28,458 nt of DNA from Hofstenia miamia (taxonomy: Eukaryota > Xenacoelomorpha > Acoela > Hofsteniidae). The stretch is taken from contig CABFPE010000752.1 of the NCBI GenBank assembly GCA_900660155.1, positions 241,113 to 269,570 on the forward strand, written 5' to 3'. The translations under genes were made by a program, and so were the position numbers. This document shows, one piece after another, positions 23,801-28,458 of this stretch; positions within the stretch are counted from its first letter, which is position 1; every line of letters starts with the position of its first letter. The notes below the pieces were generated by a model. That model was not told where the DNA came from, did not search any database, and saw nothing but the letters and a program-made list of their open reading frames with translations.

Positions 23801-26800
23801 TGACATTTTCCAATAACTAACGTCACGCTACCCCATAGGTTCATCAGCCCAGCCCACCTCTATTTCTCTTCCTTTTTATAAATCAGTAAGTATTTAGGCA
23901 AATTGCAAATCATTAAAATCTTTATTTACAAATAATCACAAACAAATTATAAAATTACAAAGCTTCATGAATGTCGTTGCCAGCCTGAATTTCATTTATA
24001 AATTACTAGCTAAAGTTTGATTAAGTTTTTTAATATGCCCACCTAAGATAATAAATATTTCAATATATAATATCTTTTTTTACCGACAAGTTGAACACCA
24101 AGCATTCAGAAACAAGTAAATATTGAGTATAGTTTTGTTTCCCCATATCAGTATTTTGAGAATGTGTCGCGGATTTAACTAGAAAATCAACATTTTCTTA
24201 AAAACGTAAGCGTGAGATAATATTGAACTTGGATACAAAACATATAGAATCTTGCAAAAACTAGGCCCTAGGTGGCTGTCACTGTCCTGGTTGCTCTATG
24301 TTTAATCCGTTAGTGTGGACTTCCTAAATTCTAGATCAGAACCTATGTTAAGGAAATCCTCAGATTGTGTGTTTCAGAATTTGATAGACTTCACGTGCAA
24401 GGTTTTATGCTGCAAACTTTAGACACACAGTTTAATGGTGTAGCTAATAAATATAAAGTCAGAAATATATTCATTAATTTGAACTAACCTTACGCCAGCT
24501 ACAGAAGCATTACTTTTGACAAGGATTCACCTTTCTCATCACAAATAGGTTTTATACAAAATATTTCTTCCAAAAGAATATACACTAAATTTCCATACAA
24601 GTATATAGATATAGGTCATGCCATATCACTGGTGTCAACAATAAGATTATTAATTAAAAATGCAATTAAGGATTGTAAGACTCCAGAACATTCTGGGAAA
24701 TATCTTTGCTTGACACAGATGGAAAATCCTTGGAAAGCCTGTTTACTATTACTACTGTGTCGGTGTTGTTTGATTTATGATTGCTTAGTGCATGAAGAGG
24801 CAAACATCACAATTATTAACAAACATCTTAAAATCTCTCTTTCCAATAATAGTCAATCTTAGAGCGATCATTATTTCGTTCGTCTTTGCGAATTCCAACA
24901 AGTTTGTAACTTACAAACATTCTCCTTGGATTTCATCACGGAGGCATTGAGATACTAATTTCCCAGCTAACACATCTCCTCCAATGTGCCAAAGTCTCAA
25001 TTTGAAGCTGGCTTCCTCAATCTGCTAACCCAAGAAGTTTTTGTGCTAACTCCATCTGAAAACCATTTATTTGCGAAATATTTCCTCCGATTTCTCCGCA
25101 AAATTATTCATTAAAGCAAAGAACCAAGGGTTATACATTCTGTGCCATTGTGGCCGCAAAATAACAGGTTCTTCAGTAATTTGAATTTAATAATCCAGTT
25201 GTTTCAGATTATGCAAAGATTACGACTGCGCCATGTTATATCGTTTCTATACATTATAACTAATGGTAAATAACATACTTAGCAGCTTTGCTACGTAGGA
25301 TGAATCGTAAAGAATGACATTTATAAATCAATTAGTTTACATCATTTGTTATATTTTATTAATTATCTATAATATATATATATACTGTGAGTTGTTGTTG
25401 TATGCCATAAAATTATGTTATTTTGGCTATGCTAATTTACATTGAAATGAAACTAGATTTAGTGCAAGTATTTTACAGAAATTGTGGCAGGTTATGCAAT
25501 TGTATGCATGCCTTCAACGTTTTATTAAGCATTTTGAAACAATAAAATCGTTGCATATATCTCATTCTACTGGAAGAATATTAATTCCACTTGTGACAGT
25601 ATCAAAATCTGTTGGGGCATGCTAGACGCTCAAAAGTTTCTCAATAAACTGCTTTACATTAACCAAGTGGCGTACAGATTTTCTCAAGATATCCCTAACA
25701 TAAGAGCAGCTGCTTCCTACTGACAAACTAATAGATATTACAGCAATTCTTGGTATATGAGAACCCTTTTAAATATAAAATCTGAAAAGAATTAAGAATT
25801 CGTTTTGCAGAATTGTGTCACTCAGTACACTATTTGCAAAGATGCTGTGACTTAGTTATTGAAGAAAATCCAGCAATGATCATAATTCAATCTGCTGCAT
25901 CATGTTGTTTGTTGCAATACTTTGTTATTTGTTATCGTTTGTTGACTTTGAATAAATTAACTTTTAAAGATGTCTTCTTTATGGATCACCCTCAATAATT
26001 ATCATGAATAGATTTGTTTTCAAGCTATACATAATGCAATTTTTTATTTCAGGCTTTATCGTAGGTAATGAGAAAGCTATTACAAATTAATTCAGAGTGC
26101 ACAACTTCCCAACCTTCCCCTAACCACCTTCTTCCCTATTTAAAGTGAACTTCAGTATATACCCTAAATGCTAGTGGTTACTATACATTCTGTGTTGTGT
26201 CATATGCAAATTATACTATAGAAAGAACATGAATTTGCAGTTTAGAAACATATTTATGCATTCTTCCCATTGTGGTTTATAGAAATAAAAATTGGTAAAC
26301 AAGTAGTAGATGTCTTAAGGAGCCAGTTGATTAAGTCAAATATCGGCTAATAAGTCTGCTCTTATGAAACATCTGTCGCCATCATTACTTATCCGTCTAA
26401 TTTTCCATTTATCAATTATTCAGCGGGAGTGCGTAGCATTGTTTACTGCCTAACTTACTTAACGAATGACTCTGTGCTCCATAGAAATCTGTTTTAATTT
26501 ATAAAAGATAATGCTGACGAGCAAATACATAATTCAATAAAGAAAGCATTCAAATTTAATGTATTTATAAAGAGAACTCTGTCCTGGTCATAATTAATAA
26601 ATGGAAAACAGATTCTAAAGCAGTGATGGAATTTTCCACGTCTGATTTAACCTCAGTGCTTACGTTTCAGTGATTTTCCATTACAATAAAAAACCTAAAA
26701 CCCTGAATGGGCAAAACAAGGTACGTTTTATAGCAGGTCATCCAGCGGGGAATAGTAAGTTAATCGAATAAATTCGCATCATAAAATATTTTTGTGTTCG

Positions 26801-27410
26801 TTGTAAATGTGTGAAAAAATACTAGATTTACTTGATAATCTGAAATTATGATTTTATAGTATGGTTAAGAATTCATTTACTGATGGATTTAAATACGAAA
26901 TATTTAGTGTTAATTGTAAAGAATGACAGAAATGAATTAAGAAAATAATAAAAATATAAAGTGTGACTTTGCTAGATGGCTCGCTCACTATTTCTCTCCA
27001 TTGAGGCGGGAATGAGAAAATCGGTGTCCCCCATGATTAAAAATTGTTTGCCTCAAAATTCTAATTAAGCCAATTTGTCGCTGAAAATTAGAATTCGGAT
27101 GCGATGCTGTTATGATGTTGCGTGTTATTTCAAGCAGCCTATAATTAAAATATGAGTGATTTATAAAGTATTTGGAAAAGGCGTGTCTGATGTAATATTA
27201 GCGGATATTTTCTATTTTTAAAGAGCCTTTGACACATTACTTTAAATGGTAAGCACGTATCAAACCCTAACTCTTGTTTCAAGCCTTCATAATTATAATT
27301 ATACATAATTCATAAAAATTTTGTCATACATAATTACACGAAGTTTAAATATAATAAATAATACATTCAAAAAATTTAGGAATCAACAACATACGTATAA
27401 TAAAAAATGT
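20871..27410. other. Non-coding DNA, no gene recognised
   Basis: About 6.5 kb without a convincing coding region on either strand. Open frames at 22439-22642 (minus), 24632-24862 and 25813-25998 (plus) have no domain I recognise and no matching splice context. Two less AT-rich stretches, about 23580-23880 and 24940-25170, and short patches near 26400-26450 and 26970-27050 may be old repeats. Small inverted repeats occur at 22884-22902 (tatagtg/cactata), 23715-23753 and 27057-27095. Short TA runs lie at 22880-22891 and 25371-25384. Confidence 0.55.
23715..23753. repeat. Short hairpin (7-bp arms)
   Basis: Arms tggtcct and aggacca are perfect complements around a 25-base loop that itself contains a weak attctat/atag pairing. 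It sits in a less AT-rich stretch (about 23580-23880) that may be a degraded repeat. No terminator or RNA-gene role can be argued in a eukaryote from this alone. Confidence 0.5.
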
Positions 27411-27417
27411 ATTTATA

Positions 27418-28110
27418 TACTCCGCGACATAAGTCTTGAGACAAACTTTAAACCTATATCACTGCATGAGTAAGACATGTGTTGAAATGAAATTAAAGTC
27501 AAGCAATCTTTGAAAAACAGCCTATCGCATGTAAAAATTACCCGTCTAAGTGATATCATTTATTACCGTTATAATTGAAAACTTGTTAGTTGTATTGTAT
27601 TGTGTCACGAAAAAGGTATTTAAACAGGAAAAACAAATGTGAATCACTTATCCAACAGCATGGTAATTGCAGTGATTGACTTAATGCTAGTAATCCGCAT
27701 CTAAGAACATATAAATTTAGCCTTTATCAACAGAGTGAGACTTCTAAATTTTCATACATCCAAGTGGTGAAGGCATTGCGCAAATAACAAAGAGTTGTCA
27801 ATCTATCGGAAAGAACAATTCAGAGGTATTTGAAAAGTGCTGGGTTCCAAAAAATCAAGCAGAAAAACAAGCCTTTCTTGACAGACAAACACAAAGAAAA
27901 GCGCGTTGATTTTTGCTTGGAAATGAAAAAAAATTTTCATTTGACAAAACAATAGCTTAAAGACGAAATAAAAGCTGCTGCTGCTGTACGTATAAAACAC
28001 GAAACACAAGTAAACTTGATGAAATCTTTGCCGAACAGATTTAGAGTCTAGCTGGAGGCAGGAGGAGAAGTTATTGACTATTAAACTCTTATGTTATGTT
28101 GTCTACTATT
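27418..28110 (+). mobile_element. Internally deleted Tc1/mariner-type element
   Basis: The left end, ta|tactccgcgacataagtc, looks like a Tc1-type terminal inverted repeat next to a TA. A transposase remnant follows (separate entry). After the remnant's stop at 28082-28084, the bases ctcttatgttatg share only cttatgt with the inverse of the left end, so the right terminal repeat is degenerate or lost. With no DDE core the element is non-autonomous; it could move only with transposase supplied elsewhere. The right boundary given here is approximate. Confidence 0.75.
27680..28084 (+). pseudogene. Tc1-like transposase remnant without catalytic core
   Basis: One reading frame carries the whole remnant, broken by stops at 27785-27787, 27953-27955 and 28052-28054 and closed at 28082. 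Up to 27952 it is the second helix-turn-helix of Tc1-type transposases, which binds the terminal repeats: LRTYKFSLYQQSETSK, IQVVKALRK, then LSERTIQRYLKSAGFQ and KPFLTDKHKEKRVDFCLEM. From 27956 the same frame gives LKDEIKAAAAVRIKHE then NLMKSLPNRFRV, a stop, and LEAGGEVIDY. This matches the C-terminal tail of the family (NL..SMPRR...VI.A.GG.TKY). The roughly 200-residue DDE/DDD catalytic domain between them is absent while the frame is kept. A gct repeat (27974-27985, four units) lies near the deletion join. No functional transposase can be made. Confidence 0.85.
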
Positions 28111-28179
28111 TTGTCAATTTACTATAAAATTTTCATCATTGTACAAAACATTTTTGTTGAGATATTAAACTTTTATTAA

Positions 28180-28458
28180 ATTTATATACTCCGCGACATA
28201 AGTCTTGAGACAAACTTTAAACCTATATCACTGCATGAGTAAGACATGTGTTGAAATGAAATTAAAGTCAAGCAATCTTTGAAAAACAGCCTATCGCATG
28301 TAAAAATTACCCGTCTAAGTGATATCATTTATTACCGTTATAATTGAAAACTTGTTAGTTGTATTGTATTGTGTCACGAAAAAGGTATTTAAACAGGAAA
28401 AACAAATGTGAATCACTTATCCAACAGCATGGTAATTGCAGTGATTGACTTAATGCTA
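28180..28458 (+). mobile_element. Second copy of the Tc1-like unit, cut by window end
   Basis: It repeats the left end and leader of the first unit base for base as far as the window goes, stopping at the point equal to 27689, ten bases into the recognisable transposase remnant. Whether further units follow cannot be seen. Confidence 0.9.

Larger units (their letters stand above)
27411..28458 (+). repeat. Head-to-tail tandem repeat, 769-bp period
   Basis: The sequence from 27411 (atttatatactccgcgacat...) recurs from 28180, offset 769. Compared by eye, the 279 bases from 28180 to the window end match 27411-27689 without a difference. Unit 1 is complete (27411-28179); unit 2 is cut by the window edge. 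Each unit contains a defective Tc1-like element. Identity this high means a very recent duplication, active homogenisation as in a satellite, or an assembly artefact. Confidence 0.93.

Noticed and set aside
24270..24315. Hydrophobic frames around gtggctgtcactgtcctggt, considered for TM6/TM7
   Set aside because: Open for only about 13 codons with no conserved proline or aromatic pattern.
24632..24862. 76-codon plus frame with a leucine/cysteine-rich segment
   Set aside because: Considered as a missing transmembrane exon of the receptor, but it has no class A motif.
25813..25998. 61-codon plus frame with a hydrophobic, cysteine-containing segment
   Set aside because: No NPxxY or other receptor motif and no recognised domain; likely chance.
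1..28458. CRISPR arrays, bacterial operons, ribosome binding sites or replication origins
   Set aside because: None seen; the split receptor gene and the overall character show animal nuclear DNA, where these would not be expected.

Overview
The window is AT-rich DNA (about 70% A+T by eye) from an animal, most likely an invertebrate. Three things point there: an intron-split aminergic/muscarinic-type G-protein-coupled receptor with canonical GT..AG splice sites, many (AT)n microsatellites, and a Tc1/mariner-type DNA element. I cannot name the species. Gene density is very low. I see one real gene (partial), one heavily decayed gene copy and one defective transposon; the rest is intron or intergenic DNA.

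Layout. 1-4687: upstream non-coding DNA with AT microsatellites and one unexplained, less AT-rich patch at 4040-4260. 4688-11337: three plus-strand exons encoding TM1-TM5 of a class A receptor, separated by introns of about 0.9 kb and 5.0 kb. The splice phases match (phase 1 at both junctions), so the exons join without a frame break. A third donor at 11338 shows that the gene continues, but I find no TM6/TM7 exon in the window. 11338-19500: non-coding DNA, probably intron at least at its start, with a compound AT microsatellite at 11821-11962 and a less AT-rich cluster of decayed repeats at about 15360-16180.

19753-20767: an intronless, multiply frameshifted and stop-ridden copy of a group II PLP-dependent decarboxylase (glutamate/histidine/tyrosine decarboxylase-like). 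It runs colinearly from a conserved N-terminal block to the catalytic SGHK lysine motif. It makes no protein, but is recognisable through at least eight conserved blocks.

20870-27410: no gene seen. 27411-28458: a 769-bp unit repeated head to tail, with the second copy cut by the window end. Each unit is an internally deleted Tc1-like element: it keeps the second helix-turn-helix of the transposase and the C-terminal tail, in one frame, but has lost the DDE catalytic core.

The receptor is the only likely functional gene. Its TM3 aspartate fits an amine or acetylcholine-like ligand. The decarboxylase family includes amine- and GABA-forming enzymes, but the copy here is dead, so the proximity should not be read as a pathway.
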